A DNA stretch of 21,805 bases from Lachnoclostridium sp. UBA6558 (GCA_002434335.1 DJJW01000010.1:1-21805), one strand, 5' to 3'; positions 1 to 8,493 are shown, numbered from the stretch's first letter. The notes: generated from the letters alone by a model not told the origin. A program made the numbers and translations.

Positions 1-3000
1 GGAGCCAAGATGGAGGATGTTATTTTCTCCGGAACGGAAACCAGAAAACCGCTGGGATTTGCTTATGTGTCCCTGACAATAAATAATGAAGATCATAAAC
101 TGCCCATTGAATATGACGAAGTAACAGTGGCTAGAAGAGTATATCGTTCCGGTGAAAGTGAATATCTCCTGAATGGAAGTACCTGTCGTTTAAAAGATGT
201 ACAGGAACTGTTTCTCGATACTGGTATTGGTAAAGAAGGGTATTCTATTATCGGACAGGGTCAGATCGAAAAGATACTAAGCGGAAAACCGGACGACAGA
301 AGGGAACTCTTTGATGAAGCTGCCGGTATTGTTAAGTTTAAGAAGAGGAAGCTATCCGCACAGCATAATCTGGAGGAAGAACGCCTTAACTTAAGCAGAA
401 TCCAGGATATACTCTCTGAGATCGAGAAACAGGTAGGTCCTCTGGAAAAGCAATCAGCAGTGGCAAAAGAATATCTAAAACTAAGGGATGAATTAAAAGA
501 ACTTGATATTCAGTTATTCCTGCATGAGAATGAAAAAATGCAGGAAACAAAGAACCAGACCAATGAAAAGCTGCTGATTGCGACTGATAATCTGAATTTT
601 GCCAATGAGAAATCGGAGCATATTAAAGAAGAATTCTCCCTGTTAGAAAAAGAAATTGAAGAATTTAACACTACCTTAGAGGAACTTAAGGCTTCTCAAA
701 GTGACAGCCGTTTGAATCAGGAGAAAACCGAAGGAGAAATAAAGGTATTAAAAGAGCAGCTCTTGTCTATTAAACAAAATGATGCTCATTATGAAACCAG
801 GCTTACTGCTATAACAGAGGATATTAAGGCTAGGACAGAAGAGCAGGAAAGTTACATAAAGCAAAAAAAAGAGTTAGACCTGCTTATAGACAGGATGGAT
901 GAAAGTCAGTCTGTCAACGTACTGGAATTAGAAGAGATTCGCAGCCGGATTAAGGAAGATACCACTCTGGCGGAAAATCTACATGGTGAGATATTTGATT
1001 ATCTTAACGAGAATTCCGGAATTAAGACGAATCTTCAGAGATACGAAACAATCCTAGAACAGAATAATATAAAGAAAACAGAACTTACCCAGAGAATTCT
1101 TCGTAATAAAAGTGAAGATGCGATAAATGATCAGGAGATCCAAAATGTCAAAGTACAGATAGAAGCTCTTGAAACACAAAAACAGGAAAACCTAAGGGAA
1201 ACTAGCAGAGCACAGGATAAAGTAACTGATTTTCGAAATAATTTAAAGGTATTAGAAGAGGAAATACAAAAGAAACAGCGTGAGTATCAGATGGGAAGCT
1301 CCCAGCTGGAAGCTTTAAAAAACCTTACGGAACGATATGAAGGTTATGGCAACAGTATCCGAAGAATCATGGAGAAGAAAGATACCACAGGTATAATCGG
1401 AGTTGTTGCAGATATTATTAAGACAGAACCCAAATATGAAACAGCAGTAGAAACAGCTTTAGGCGGAAGCATTCAGAATATTGTTACAGATACAGAAGCT
1501 ACGGCAAAAGAACTGATTGACTATTTGAAGCAGAATAAGTACGGACGTGCTACCTTTCTTCCTTTAACAAGCATTTCTGCAAAAGAAGCTTATGGTCAGC
1601 AAAGGTATTTGGAGGAAAAAGGTGTACTTGGTCTTGCCAATACGCTGGTTAAGACGGAAGAACGTTTTAAGGGTCTTATGCAGTATCTACTCGGTAAAAG
1701 CCTTGTGGTAGACAATATTGACAATGCGTTGTTTATTGCCAGGAAATATAATTATACTTTGCGTATTATAACCCTGGATGGAGAGCTTTTAAGCCCTGGT
1801 GGTTCCTTGTCGGGAGGTGCTTATAAGAACTCCAGTAATCTGCTGAGCAGAAGGCGTGAAATAGAAGATCTGGAAGAAAAAATTTCGGTATTGAAAACAG
1901 AAGTAATAAGTCAGAATCAAAACCGTGAAATGATTATACAGGACATTCAGACAGCTTTAAGTGAGATGGAGGAGAAAAAACAGGCTCTTCAGGAAATCCA
2001 TCTCAGGGAAAATACCTTAAAGCTTCAGCTGTCACAGTCAGATAAGAAGAAACAGGAATTAAAGGCACTTTACGAAGAAATTACAAATGAAATAAATCAA
2101 ATTGAAAATCAGAGTATAGAATTAAATAAAAATATTACAATTCTAAGAGGCAGCCTTGTGCTCAATGAAGAAAAGAGCAAGGAGAATGAACAAAGAATTG
2201 AAGAGATGAATCGGCAGCTGGAGGAAGTGAGGAAGAAGGAACAACTGTTAAATGAACAGGTGTCCCAAGCAAAGGTTGAAATGTCAGCTTTTGACCAGAA
2301 AAACCAGCATTTGCTCGATAATATCAAAAGAATAAAGCGTGAGCTTGAAAAACTCTATGAAGAAGAAAACGGTATTAAGCGCAATAGAGAAGCATCTCTG
2401 GCCTCATATGATGAAAAACTAAACGCTATAAGCCTGGATGAAGAAAAAACAAGGAACTATAGTGAAGAAATCAGAAAACTTGAAGAACAGATTAAGGAAA
2501 TACAGGCTAAAAAAGACACGGTAACCTTAACCCATAAAAGCTTCTTTGATCGCAGGGAAGAACTTTCGAAGGAAATCATTAATCTTGACAAAGAGATTTT
2601 CCGTTTGAGCGGTCAGTTGGAAAGACTGGAAGAGCAGCTGAATGAGAAGAAAGATTATATGTGGGAGGAATATGAACTTACCCTGCATACTGCCCTTGAT
2701 ACCTTGAATATAATATCACCGGAAATTATTGATTCTGCGTTTGTGAAAAAGAGAATCGGTGAGGTCAAAGGTAGTATGAAAGGTCTCGGGGATGTAAATA
2801 TTAATGCTATTGAAGACTATAAAAATCTTTCTGAACGTTACCTGTTCCTGAAAGGCCAAAAAGAAGATATAGAAAAAGCAGAAGACACCCTCATCCATAT
2901 TATTGAAGAGCTGGATGAGGAAATGCGCAATCAGTTTAATGCTAAATTTGCTCAGATAAAGGTACAGTTTAACCAGGTATTTAAAGAGTTATTCGGCGGT

Positions 3001-3396
3001 GGTCTGGCAACACTTGAATTAACAGAAGGTGAAGATGTACTTGAAGCAGGTATTATCATCACAAGCCAGCCACCGGGCAAGAAATTGCAGAATATGATGC
3101 AGCTATCAGGTGGAGAGAAAGCCTTAACAGCAATCTCGCTGCTCTTTGCAATTCAGAATCTGAAGCCTTCACCTTTCTGTCTCCTGGATGAGATTGAGGC
3201 GGCCTTAGATGATGCCAATGTTAAACGCTTTGCCAAGTACCTCCATAAATTGACCAAGGATACGCAGTTTATTATCATAACTCACAGAAGAGGAACCATG
3301 AATGCTGCGGATGTTCTATACGGTATTACCATGCAGGAAAAAGGTGTATCAACACTGGTATCCGTTAATCTGATTGAGAATGATTTAGAGAAATAA
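1..3396 (+). CDS. smc: Chromosome segregation protein SMC (5' partial)
   Basis: SMC is the ATPase of the bacterial condensin (with ScpA/ScpB) that compacts and segregates the chromosome. The frame is open from base 1 (Gly-Ala-Lys-Met...), so the gene runs off the left edge. The N-terminal Walker A segment, about 60 residues, is missing, and the 1131 residues present fit a family length near 1190. After the N-terminal head remnant comes a long charged coiled coil. A globular hinge lies at about residues 445-615 of the visible part (GYGNSIRRI onward, with Gly-rich GGSLSGG near its end), followed by a second coiled coil and the C-terminal head. The head holds the ABC signature LSGGEK (3103-3120), Walker B LLDE (3181-3192) followed by the D-loop, and the switch motif IIITHRR. 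The gene is intact to its TAA stop. ftsY follows after 89 bp, a common order in Firmicutes. Confidence 0.97.
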   Translation, partial: GAKMEDVIFSGTETRKPLGFAYVSLTINNEDHKLPIEYDEVTVARRVYRSGESEYLLNGSTCRLKDVQELFLDTGIGKEGYSIIGQGQIEKILSGKPDDRRELFDEAAGIVKFKKRKLSAQHNLEEERLNLSRIQDILSEIEKQVGPLEKQSAVAKEYLKLRDELKELDIQLFLHENEKMQETKNQTNEKLLIATDNLNFANEKSEHIKEEFSLLEKEIEEFNTTLEELKASQSDSRLNQEKTEGEIKVLKEQLLSIKQNDAHYETRLTAITEDIKARTEEQESYIKQKKELDLLIDRMDESQSVNVLELEEIRSRIKEDTTLAENLHGEIFDYLNENSGIKTNLQRYETILEQNNIKKTELTQRILRNKSEDAINDQEIQNVKVQIEALETQKQENLRETSRAQDKVTDFRNNLKVLEEEIQKKQREYQMGSSQLEALKNLTERYEGYGNSIRRIMEKKDTTGIIGVVADIIKTEPKYETAVETALGGSIQNIVTDTEATAKELIDYLKQNKYGRATFLPLTSISAKEAYGQQRYLEEKGVLGLANTLVKTEERFKGLMQYLLGKSLVVDNIDNALFIARKYNYTLRIITLDGELLSPGGSLSGGAYKNSSNLLSRRREIEDLEEKISVLKTEVISQNQNREMIIQDIQTALSEMEEKKQALQEIHLRENTLKLQLSQSDKKKQELKALYEEITNEINQIENQSIELNKNITILRGSLVLNEEKSKENEQRIEEMNRQLEEVRKKEQLLNEQVSQAKVEMSAFDQKNQHLLDNIKRIKRELEKLYEEENGIKRNREASLASYDEKLNAISLDEEKTRNYSEEIRKLEEQIKEIQAKKDTVTLTHKSFFDRREELSKEIINLDKEIFRLSGQLERLEEQLNEKKDYMWEEYELTLHTALDTLNIISPEIIDSAFVKKRIGEVKGSMKGLGDVNINAIEDYKNLSERYLFLKGQKEDIEKAEDTLIHIIEELDEEMRNQFNAKFAQIKVQFNQVFKELFGGGLATLELTEGEDVLEAGIIITSQPPGKKLQNMMQLSGGEKALTAISLLFAIQNLKPSPFCLLDEIEAALDDANVKRFAKYLHKLTKDTQFIIITHRRGTMNAADVLYGITMQEKGVSTLVSVNLIENDLEK

Positions 3397-3410
3397 GCAA
3401 ATTGACGGAA

Positions 3411-3439
3411 TTGTCACAGGTAAATTAATTTTACGACAA
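3411..3439 (+). other. Hairpin in the smc-ftsY gap
   Basis: TTGTC (3411-3415) pairs with GACAA (3435-3439), and GTAAA (3420-3424) pairs with TTTAC (3430-3434). This gives a 10-bp stem with a 4-nt bulge and a 5-nt loop. There is no T-tract, so it is not an obvious intrinsic terminator. It could be an mRNA processing or stabilising element between two co-transcribed genes, or chance pairing in AT-rich DNA. Confidence 0.3.
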
Positions 3440-3485
3440 ATAAGATTTACGGCCATTAAGACAGATGGCCAGAAAAGAGGTAAGG

Positions 3486-4406
3486 ATGGGAGAAAAAAAA
3501 GGCTTTTTTGGGAGATTGGTAGAAGGGCTTTCAAAAACAAGAAATAATATAGTTTCCGGTATTGAGTCTATTTTCAACGGTTTTTCCAGTATTGATGATG
3601 AGTTTTATGAAGAGCTGGAAGAAATACTTATCATGGCGGATATCGGTATCAATACTACCGGTTCCATTATAGCGGACTTAAAGCAAAAAGTAAAAGAAGC
3701 AAAGATAAAAGAGCCTCAGGAATGCAAGGAACTCTTAAAAGAAAGCATTATGGATCAGATGAAGGTGAATGAAGCTGCCTATGACTTTGAGAACCAAAGG
3801 TCCATTGTACTTTTGATCGGTGTAAACGGTGTAGGAAAAACCACCTCTGTAGGAAAGCTGGCAGGGCAGTTAAAAGATAAAGGTAAAAAAGTTATGGTTG
3901 CAGCAGCAGATACCTTCCGTGCCGCTGCCATAGAACAGCTCACAGAATGGGCTGATCGTGCCAAAGTCGAAATTATAGCACAAAAAGAAGGGTCTGATCC
4001 GGCGGCTGTAATATATGATGCTGTAACCTCTGCAAAAGCGAAGAATACAGACGTACTAATCTGTGATACGGCAGGAAGGCTTCATAATAAGAAGAATCTT
4101 ATGGAAGAACTCAAAAAGATTGACAGGGTCATCACCAGAGAATATCCGGATGCTTACAGAGAGACCCTGATTGTTTTAGATGGAACAACTGGCCAGAATG
4201 CTCTTGCCCAAGCAAAGCAATTTAAAGAAATTGCTGATATTACAGGTATTATTCTGACAAAGTTAGACGGAACAGCCAAGGGAGGTATTGCCATTGCTAT
4301 CCAGGCTGAACTTGGCATACCGGTTAAATATATCGGTATCGGGGAACACATTGATGATTTACAGAAATTTAACGCAAGTGATTTTGTAAACGCACTGTTT
4401 AACTAA
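3486..4406 (+). CDS. ftsY: Signal recognition particle receptor FtsY
   Basis: FtsY is the membrane-associated SRP receptor GTPase, which docks Ffh-ribosome complexes at the Sec translocon. The 306-residue product has a short N-terminal region and helical N domain, then the NG GTPase domain. Visible motifs are the P-loop GVNGVGKTT (about residues 112-120), the SRP-specific insertion box DTFRAAAIEQL, DTAGR (194-198), TKLDGTAKGG (from about 258) and GIGEHIDDL near the end. I chose ATG 3486 over the in-frame ATG at 3465 because an AGAGG Shine-Dalgarno lies 5 nt before 3486, while 3465 has none. The protein then begins MGEKKGFFGRL, typical of compact Clostridia FtsY without a long acidic A domain. 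The dehydratase gene follows after 14 bp, so the two are probably co-transcribed. Confidence 0.96.
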   Translation: MGEKKGFFGRLVEGLSKTRNNIVSGIESIFNGFSSIDDEFYEELEEILIMADIGINTTGSIIADLKQKVKEAKIKEPQECKELLKESIMDQMKVNEAAYDFENQRSIVLLIGVNGVGKTTSVGKLAGQLKDKGKKVMVAAADTFRAAAIEQLTEWADRAKVEIIAQKEGSDPAAVIYDAVTSAKAKNTDVLICDTAGRLHNKKNLMEELKKIDRVITREYPDAYRETLIVLDGTTGQNALAQAKQFKEIADITGIILTKLDGTAKGGIAIAIQAELGIPVKYIGIGEHIDDLQKFNASDFVNALFN

Positions 4407-4420
4407 AAGGAGAATACAGA

Positions 4421-5641
4421 ATGATGACATTGGATAAATTTGAAGAAGCTGCAGAAACCGTCAAAAGGGTCACATTAAGGACGAAATTAATATACAGCGA
4501 CTATTTTTCGGACACCACCGGAAATAAGGTATTCTTAAAACCTGAAAATATGCAGTTTACCGGAGCCTATAAAGTGCGAGGAGCTTATTATAAGATCAGT
4601 ACATTAAGTAAGGAAGACAGAGAAAAGGGACTTATTACAGCATCTGCGGGAAATCATGCCCAAGGTGTTGCATATGCTGCTAAAATGTACGGAGCAAAGG
4701 CAATTATTGTTATGCCAACTACAACTCCTCTTATTAAGGTTAATCGTACCAAAGGTTACGGAGCAGAAGTTATCCTTCATGGAAATGTGTATGACGATGC
4801 CTGTCAGCATGCATTAAAGCTGGCAGAAGAGAAGGGATATACCTTTATCCATCCTTTTGATGACGAAGTTGTGGCTACCGGTCAGGGTACCATAGCGATG
4901 GAAATATTTCAGGAGCTTCCTACCGTTGACATCATTCTTGTTCCAATCGGCGGCGGCGGTCTTGCAGCCGGTGTCTCTACCCTTGCAAAGCTGCTAAACC
5001 CCAATATTAAAGTAATCGGTGTGGAACCTATGGGAGCTAATTGCATGCAGGAATCCATAAAAGCGGGGCATGTTATTACCATTCCACAGGTAGAAACCAT
5101 AGCTGACGGAACAGCGGTTAAGACCCCTGGCAGCAATATATTCCCGTATATTCAGAAAAATATCGATGAGATAATAACAATAGATGACCGTGAACTCATA
5201 GTGAGTTTTCTGGATATGATCGAGAATCATAAGATGGTGGTGGAAAATTCCGGTCTGTTGACTGTAGCGGCCCTTAAACAATTAAATTGCACTGGCAAAA
5301 AAATCGTTTCCATTTTAAGCGGTGGAAATATGGATGTAATAACTGTTTCTTCTGTAGTGCAACATGGACTAATACAAAGAGGGCGTATCTTTACAGTGTC
5401 TGTTTTATTGCCGGATCGTCCCGGTGAACTTGTTAATGTTGCCAATGTCATAGCAGCAGCTCAGGGAAATATCATTCGTTTAGACCACAATCAGTTTGTA
5501 TCCATTAATCGAAACAGTGCTGTTGAACTGACTATTACCATGGAAAGCTTCGGACACGAACACAAGGAAGCAATTGTTCAGGCATTGAAGGATAAGGGGT
5601 ATAATCCACAGATAGTACAGCCTAAGAATACATATAACTAA
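4421..5641 (+). CDS. ilvA: Threonine dehydratase (threonine ammonia-lyase) with ACT domain
   Basis: This is a PLP enzyme of fold type II that deaminates L-threonine to 2-oxobutanoate and ammonia, feeding isoleucine synthesis or threonine catabolism. The 406-residue length fits the medium form, with one regulatory domain. The Schiff-base lysine lies in FTGAYKVRGA (K51), and the PLP-phosphate Gly loop is GGGG (residues 177-180). From about residue 322 the sequence RIFTVSVLLPDRPGEL begins an ACT-like domain, suggesting allosteric control by an amino acid. AGGAG (4408-4412) lies 8 nt before ATG 4421; a second ATG follows at once (4424) and cannot be excluded. Spacing to ftsY is 14 bp. Sequence alone does not separate a biosynthetic (ilvA) from a catabolic (tdcB) role. 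Confidence 0.92.
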   Translation: MMTLDKFEEAAETVKRVTLRTKLIYSDYFSDTTGNKVFLKPENMQFTGAYKVRGAYYKISTLSKEDREKGLITASAGNHAQGVAYAAKMYGAKAIIVMPTTTPLIKVNRTKGYGAEVILHGNVYDDACQHALKLAEEKGYTFIHPFDDEVVATGQGTIAMEIFQELPTVDIILVPIGGGGLAAGVSTLAKLLNPNIKVIGVEPMGANCMQESIKAGHVITIPQVETIADGTAVKTPGSNIFPYIQKNIDEIITIDDRELIVSFLDMIENHKMVVENSGLLTVAALKQLNCTGKKIVSILSGGNMDVITVSSVVQHGLIQRGRIFTVSVLLPDRPGELVNVANVIAAAQGNIIRLDHNQFVSINRNSAVELTITMESFGHEHKEAIVQALKDKGYNPQIVQPKNTYN

Positions 5642-6284
5642 GAACTGATTGCGCATATTTGACTTAATTCAGTCTCGGTCTTTCTCAGATGCCTTGGTTG
5701 CCGTAGGCAGGTAAGTATACTTGCTACTGACAAGGATGATATGCCTGGTGCCTTCAGAGATTCAACCAACATGAATCTCAGGTTGTTTAAATGCAAATCA
5801 TGTATCAGGTTGTATGAATTCTTTGGACTGATCTAAACCCTATAATTGAATTGTGCCATGGTTCCTTTCACTTCATTCTGATAAGGAGTGAACAACGGGG
5901 AATCATGGATTTTTTATTGGAGCGTACTAGTAAAGTACATCGTAATTATGCCGCACCCCATGTGAAGTAACACTTGGAATGATTTTGTAAGGATAAAACG
6001 TAATACACAAAGTATTAATAATATAAATTTAATAGTGATTATGTAAGAATGTGTAAATTGCAGGTTTACAATTTTATATATTTCTGTTATGCTATGTAAA
6101 AGCATGTGTCATTGAATTGACTCAGGAGCTTTCTATTATATCTGCTTTGTTTATCTTAAATTCTGTTCTATCCGATTTTAATAATCATGAAACCTCCATA
6201 ACTACAAAGTGAAATAGTCCTACTATTATCTGCTGGCCAATTGTGTAATGTAATTTAAAAGAAAGGAGAGCTGCTGTAATAAAA
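5642..6284. other. Gene-free intergenic stretch between ilvA and recA
   Basis: No frame here has a credible gene; the longest potential reading frames lack ribosome binding sites or protein-like composition. Small structures visible are a hairpin GAGATTC/GAATCTC (5757-5763 with 5773-5779), a competing pair CAACC/GGTTG (5763-5767 with 5781-5785), a direct repeat TCAGGTTGT (5778-5786 and 5805-5813), and a hairpin TTCACT/AGTGAA (5867-5872 with 5887-5892). No clear intrinsic terminator follows ilvA. An AAAGGAG-like site near 6262-6268 has no start codon behind it. The stretch could be decayed sequence or hold an unrecognised RNA. Confidence 0.6.
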
Positions 6285-6340
6285 TAAAAGGAAAGAAATA
6301 AAAGGAAAGAAATAAGAGCAAAGAAATAAGAGCAAAGAAA
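6285..6340. repeat. 14-bp tandem repeat, four units, upstream of recA promoter
   Basis: Four contiguous 14-bp units are visible: TAAAAGGAAAGAAA at 6285-6298 and 6299-6312, then TAAGAGCAAAGAAA at 6313-6326 and 6327-6340. A partial fifth unit (TAAGA) follows. The units come in two pairs that differ at three positions, as if one unit diverged and each version then duplicated. One strand is almost entirely purine. The block ends 13 bp before the -35 element of the recA promoter, so copy-number change by slippage could alter the upstream promoter region. Confidence 0.9.
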
Positions 6341-6353
6341 TAAGAATTTAAGA

Positions 6354-6382
6354 TTGACAAACTTTAAAAGATAAGCTATTAT
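6354..6382 (+). promoter_or_regulatory. recA promoter (sigma-A type)
   Basis: A perfect -35 TTGACA (6354-6359) is followed by a 17-bp spacer and -10 TATTAT (6377-6382). The predicted transcription start is near 6389-6390, immediately before the LexA box. This gives a leader of about 30 nt to recA. Confidence 0.85.
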
Positions 6383-6390
6383 TAAAACAA

Positions 6391-6402
6391 GAACATAAGT
6401 TC
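6391..6402. promoter_or_regulatory. LexA (SOS) operator at recA
   Basis: GAACATAAGTTC is a GAAC-N4-GTTC palindrome, the core of the Gram-positive LexA/DinR box. It starts 8 bp after the -10 element, so bound LexA would overlap the transcription start. Autoproteolysis of LexA on activated RecA would then relieve repression after DNA damage, the usual SOS circuit. Confidence 0.85.
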
Positions 6403-6420
6403 GCATAAAGGAGAAAAAAG

Positions 6421-7467
6421 ATGTCAAAAGAAGATAAGAGCAGAGCGCTGGAATCCGCATTGGCGCAGATTGAGAAACAGTACGGAAAAGGCTCCGTTAT
6501 GAAACTTGGTGATACGGCTGCCCATATGAACATAGAAACTATACCTACCGGATCTATCAGCTTGGATGTTGCCTTGGGGTTGGGGGGAATACCCAAAGGA
6601 AGAATTGTTGAAATATATGGACCGGAATCCAGTGGTAAGACTACAGTTGCTCTTCACATGGTTGCAGAAGTGCAAAAAATTGGTGGAATTGCCGGATTTA
6701 TTGATGCTGAGCATGCTTTGGACCCTGTATATGCGAAGAAAATCGGAGTAGATATCGATAATCTCTACATATCTCAGCCTGACAATGGTGAACAGGCTTT
6801 AGAAATAACAGAAACAATGGTTCGTTCCGGTGCAGTGGATATTATTATTGTCGATTCCGTAGCCGCCTTGGTACCCAGGGCAGAAATTGATGGTGATATG
6901 GGTGACTCTCACGTAGGCTTACAAGCCAGATTAATGTCCCAGGCTCTTCGTAAATTAACAGCAGCTATCAGCAAATCCAATTGTATTGTAATTTTTATCA
7001 ACCAGCTTCGTGAAAAGGTTGGTGTAATGTTTGGCAATCCTGAGACTACTACTGGTGGACGTGCTCTTAAGTTTTATTCTTCCATTCGTTTGGATGTTCG
7101 TAAAATTGAAGCATTGAAGCAAGGAGGAGATATCGTCGGAAGCAGAACACGTATAAAAGTAGTTAAGAATAAGGTTGCGCCTCCTTTTAAAGAAGCAGAA
7201 TTTGATATCATGTTTGGACAGGGCATTTCCAGAGAAGGTGATGTTTTAGATCTTGCTTCCAATGAGAATATTGTCATTAAGAGTGGTGCATGGTATGCCT
7301 ATAATGAGGCAAAGATTGGACAGGGGCGTGAGAATGCGAAACTGTTTTTAAAAGAAAATCCTGAGATATTTGCTGAGATCGAGTTAAAAGTCAGAGATAA
7401 ATATAATCTGTCTATTGTATCAGCAGCAAATACGAAGGAAACAGCCGTTAAGGAAGCAGATGAGTAA
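6421..7467 (+). CDS. recA: Recombinase RecA
   Basis: RecA forms ATP-dependent filaments on single-stranded DNA, catalyses strand exchange, and triggers LexA cleavage. The 348-residue product has the usual bacterial length. Walker A is GPESSGKTT (residues 67-75), Walker B is the hydrophobic VDIIIVDSVAAL segment, and the DNA-binding loop L1 region follows in PRAEIDGDMGDSHVG. The LREKVGVMFGNPETTTGG stretch covers the loop 2 region. The C-terminus is acidic. AAAGGAG (6407-6413) lies 7 nt before the ATG. The gene has its own promoter and LexA box, and recX follows after 2 bp, so the two genes form one transcript ending at the terminator near 8131-8168. Confidence 0.98.
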   Translation: MSKEDKSRALESALAQIEKQYGKGSVMKLGDTAAHMNIETIPTGSISLDVALGLGGIPKGRIVEIYGPESSGKTTVALHMVAEVQKIGGIAGFIDAEHALDPVYAKKIGVDIDNLYISQPDNGEQALEITETMVRSGAVDIIIVDSVAALVPRAEIDGDMGDSHVGLQARLMSQALRKLTAAISKSNCIVIFINQLREKVGVMFGNPETTTGGRALKFYSSIRLDVRKIEALKQGGDIVGSRTRIKVVKNKVAPPFKEAEFDIMFGQGISREGDVLDLASNENIVIKSGAWYAYNEAKIGQGRENAKLFLKENPEIFAEIELKVRDKYNLSIVSAANTKETAVKEADE

Positions 7468-7469
7468 AA

Positions 7470-8063
7470 ATGATTATAACCAGACTGGAAAACACAGGTA
7501 AAAATAAAGTAAAGGTATATCTGGATGATAGGTATCGTTTTACTCTTTATGACAGAGAAATCAAGAAGTATGGTCTGATAGAAGAAGGTAATATGGCAGA
7601 GACGCTTCTGAATGAACTATATAACACTGCCATAAAGCGAGCCAAACAAAAAGCGATGGCACTGCTTAAGCATATGGACCGGACAGAAGCAGAATTAAAA
7701 AGAAAGCTGGAAATGGCCGGATTCAGCGGAGATATTATACAAGAAGCCATTGGTTATGTTACCAGTTATCACTATATTGATGATTTACGTTATGCTTCCA
7801 GTTATGTGAGGTTGAGAAAGAGCAGTAAAAGTAAACGACAGATAATAGGTGAGCTACAACAAAAAGGGATATCAGGAACGGATATACAAGAAGCGCTTTC
7901 CAGTGAGTATGAGAGTGAAGAGGAAGCAATTCAACGAGAGATTTCAAAAAAGTTTTCTGATGTTAAAAGTCTGACCAGAGAAGAACGGCAGAAGATAGCT
8001 GCCAAACTTTACCGAAAAGGCTATGGAATGGACTTAATCAGGCATTACATGAGTCTGGAATAA
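7470..8063 (+). CDS. recX: Regulatory protein RecX
   Basis: RecX is a small three-helix-repeat protein that binds and modulates RecA filaments. The 197-residue product is a normal length for Firmicutes RecX. It begins with a beta-rich segment (ITRLENTGKNKVKVYLDD) and continues with tandem helical repeats, including LKHMDRTEAELKRKL and a C-terminal repeat with KLYRKGYGMDLIRHYM. The ATG starts 2 bp after the recA stop with only a weak upstream Shine-Dalgarno, so translational coupling to recA is likely. This would keep the two proteins in proportion during the SOS response. Confidence 0.92.
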   Translation: MIITRLENTGKNKVKVYLDDRYRFTLYDREIKKYGLIEEGNMAETLLNELYNTAIKRAKQKAMALLKHMDRTEAELKRKLEMAGFSGDIIQEAIGYVTSYHYIDDLRYASSYVRLRKSSKSKRQIIGELQQKGISGTDIQEALSSEYESEEEAIQREISKKFSDVKSLTREERQKIAAKLYRKGYGMDLIRHYMSLE

Positions 8064-8130
8064 CCTCGATATATAAGTGTAATATAAGTAAATTAAGTCA
8101 TGAATTTAAATATCTATTAAATAATGTATA

Positions 8131-8168
8131 AAAACGAGCAAGTGGTTATAACCGCTTGCTCGTTTTTT
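8131..8168 (+). terminator. Intrinsic terminator of recA-recX
   Basis: The left arm ACGAGCAAGTGGTT (8134-8147) pairs with AACCGCTTGCTCGT (8150-8163), a 14-bp stem with one wobble pair, and a run of six T (8163-8168) follows. The flanking AAAA before the stem means it may also terminate transcription from the opposite strand. Confidence 0.93.
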
Positions 8169-8223
8169 ATATAATTGATTTAAGTTAGAGATGTATAATT
8201 ATTTCACATTATATGCAGAATAA

Positions 8224-8304
8224 ATGCATTAAATATATACTAAAAATGCATTATTGGAAAAAGAAAATGCATAATTGGTGAAAAACTTAATTTAGTCTAT
8301 GCAT
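8224..8304. repeat. Array of ATGCAT motifs upstream of the glycosidase gene
   Basis: ATGCAT occurs at 8224-8229, 8246-8251, 8267-8272 and 8299-8304, with a further copy at 8458-8463 near the gene. The steps are 22, 21 and 32 bp, close to two, two and three helical turns. The second and third copies share a longer direct repeat, AAAATGCATWATTGG (8243-8257 and 8264-8278). The palindromic hexamer, copy number and spacing suggest binding sites for a regulator, but no factor can be named. Confidence 0.45.
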
Positions 8305-8410
8305 ATTCGATAATGTGAGCTGATAATAGCATATTATATCCAAACGATATTGTAAATACTTTGAAAAATCAAGAGATAAGGATTAATTTTATTAAATTAT
8401 ATGTATATGA

Positions 8411-8493
8411 TTGCATTGTCAAATAAGATATGTTATGATGCAATTAAAGCATTAAATATGCATAATAAAAAAACAATATGCACTAATGTGCAC
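8411..8493 (+). promoter_or_regulatory. Possible promoter and operator region of the glycosidase gene
   Basis: TTGCAT (8411-8416), a 17-bp spacer and TATGAT (8434-8439) form a plausible but weak-at--35 promoter. A second weak candidate is TTGAAA at 8361-8366. Downstream of the first lie an ATGCAT at 8458-8463 and a dyad TGCAC-N4-GTGCA (8479-8492), both positioned where a repressor could block transcription or a hairpin could form in the leader. Confidence 0.35.

Noticed and set aside
5880..5973. Short frame starting at ATG 5905 in the gap before recA
   Set aside because: Only about 21 codons, with the AAGGAG too far upstream and no recognisable sequence features.
6285..6340. CRISPR array
   Set aside because: The units are contiguous 14-bp repeats with no unique spacers and no cas genes nearby.
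6185..6714. Minus-strand frames across the recA leader and recA 5' end
   Set aside because: They are low-complexity translations of the purine-rich repeat and shadows of recA, without ribosome binding sites.
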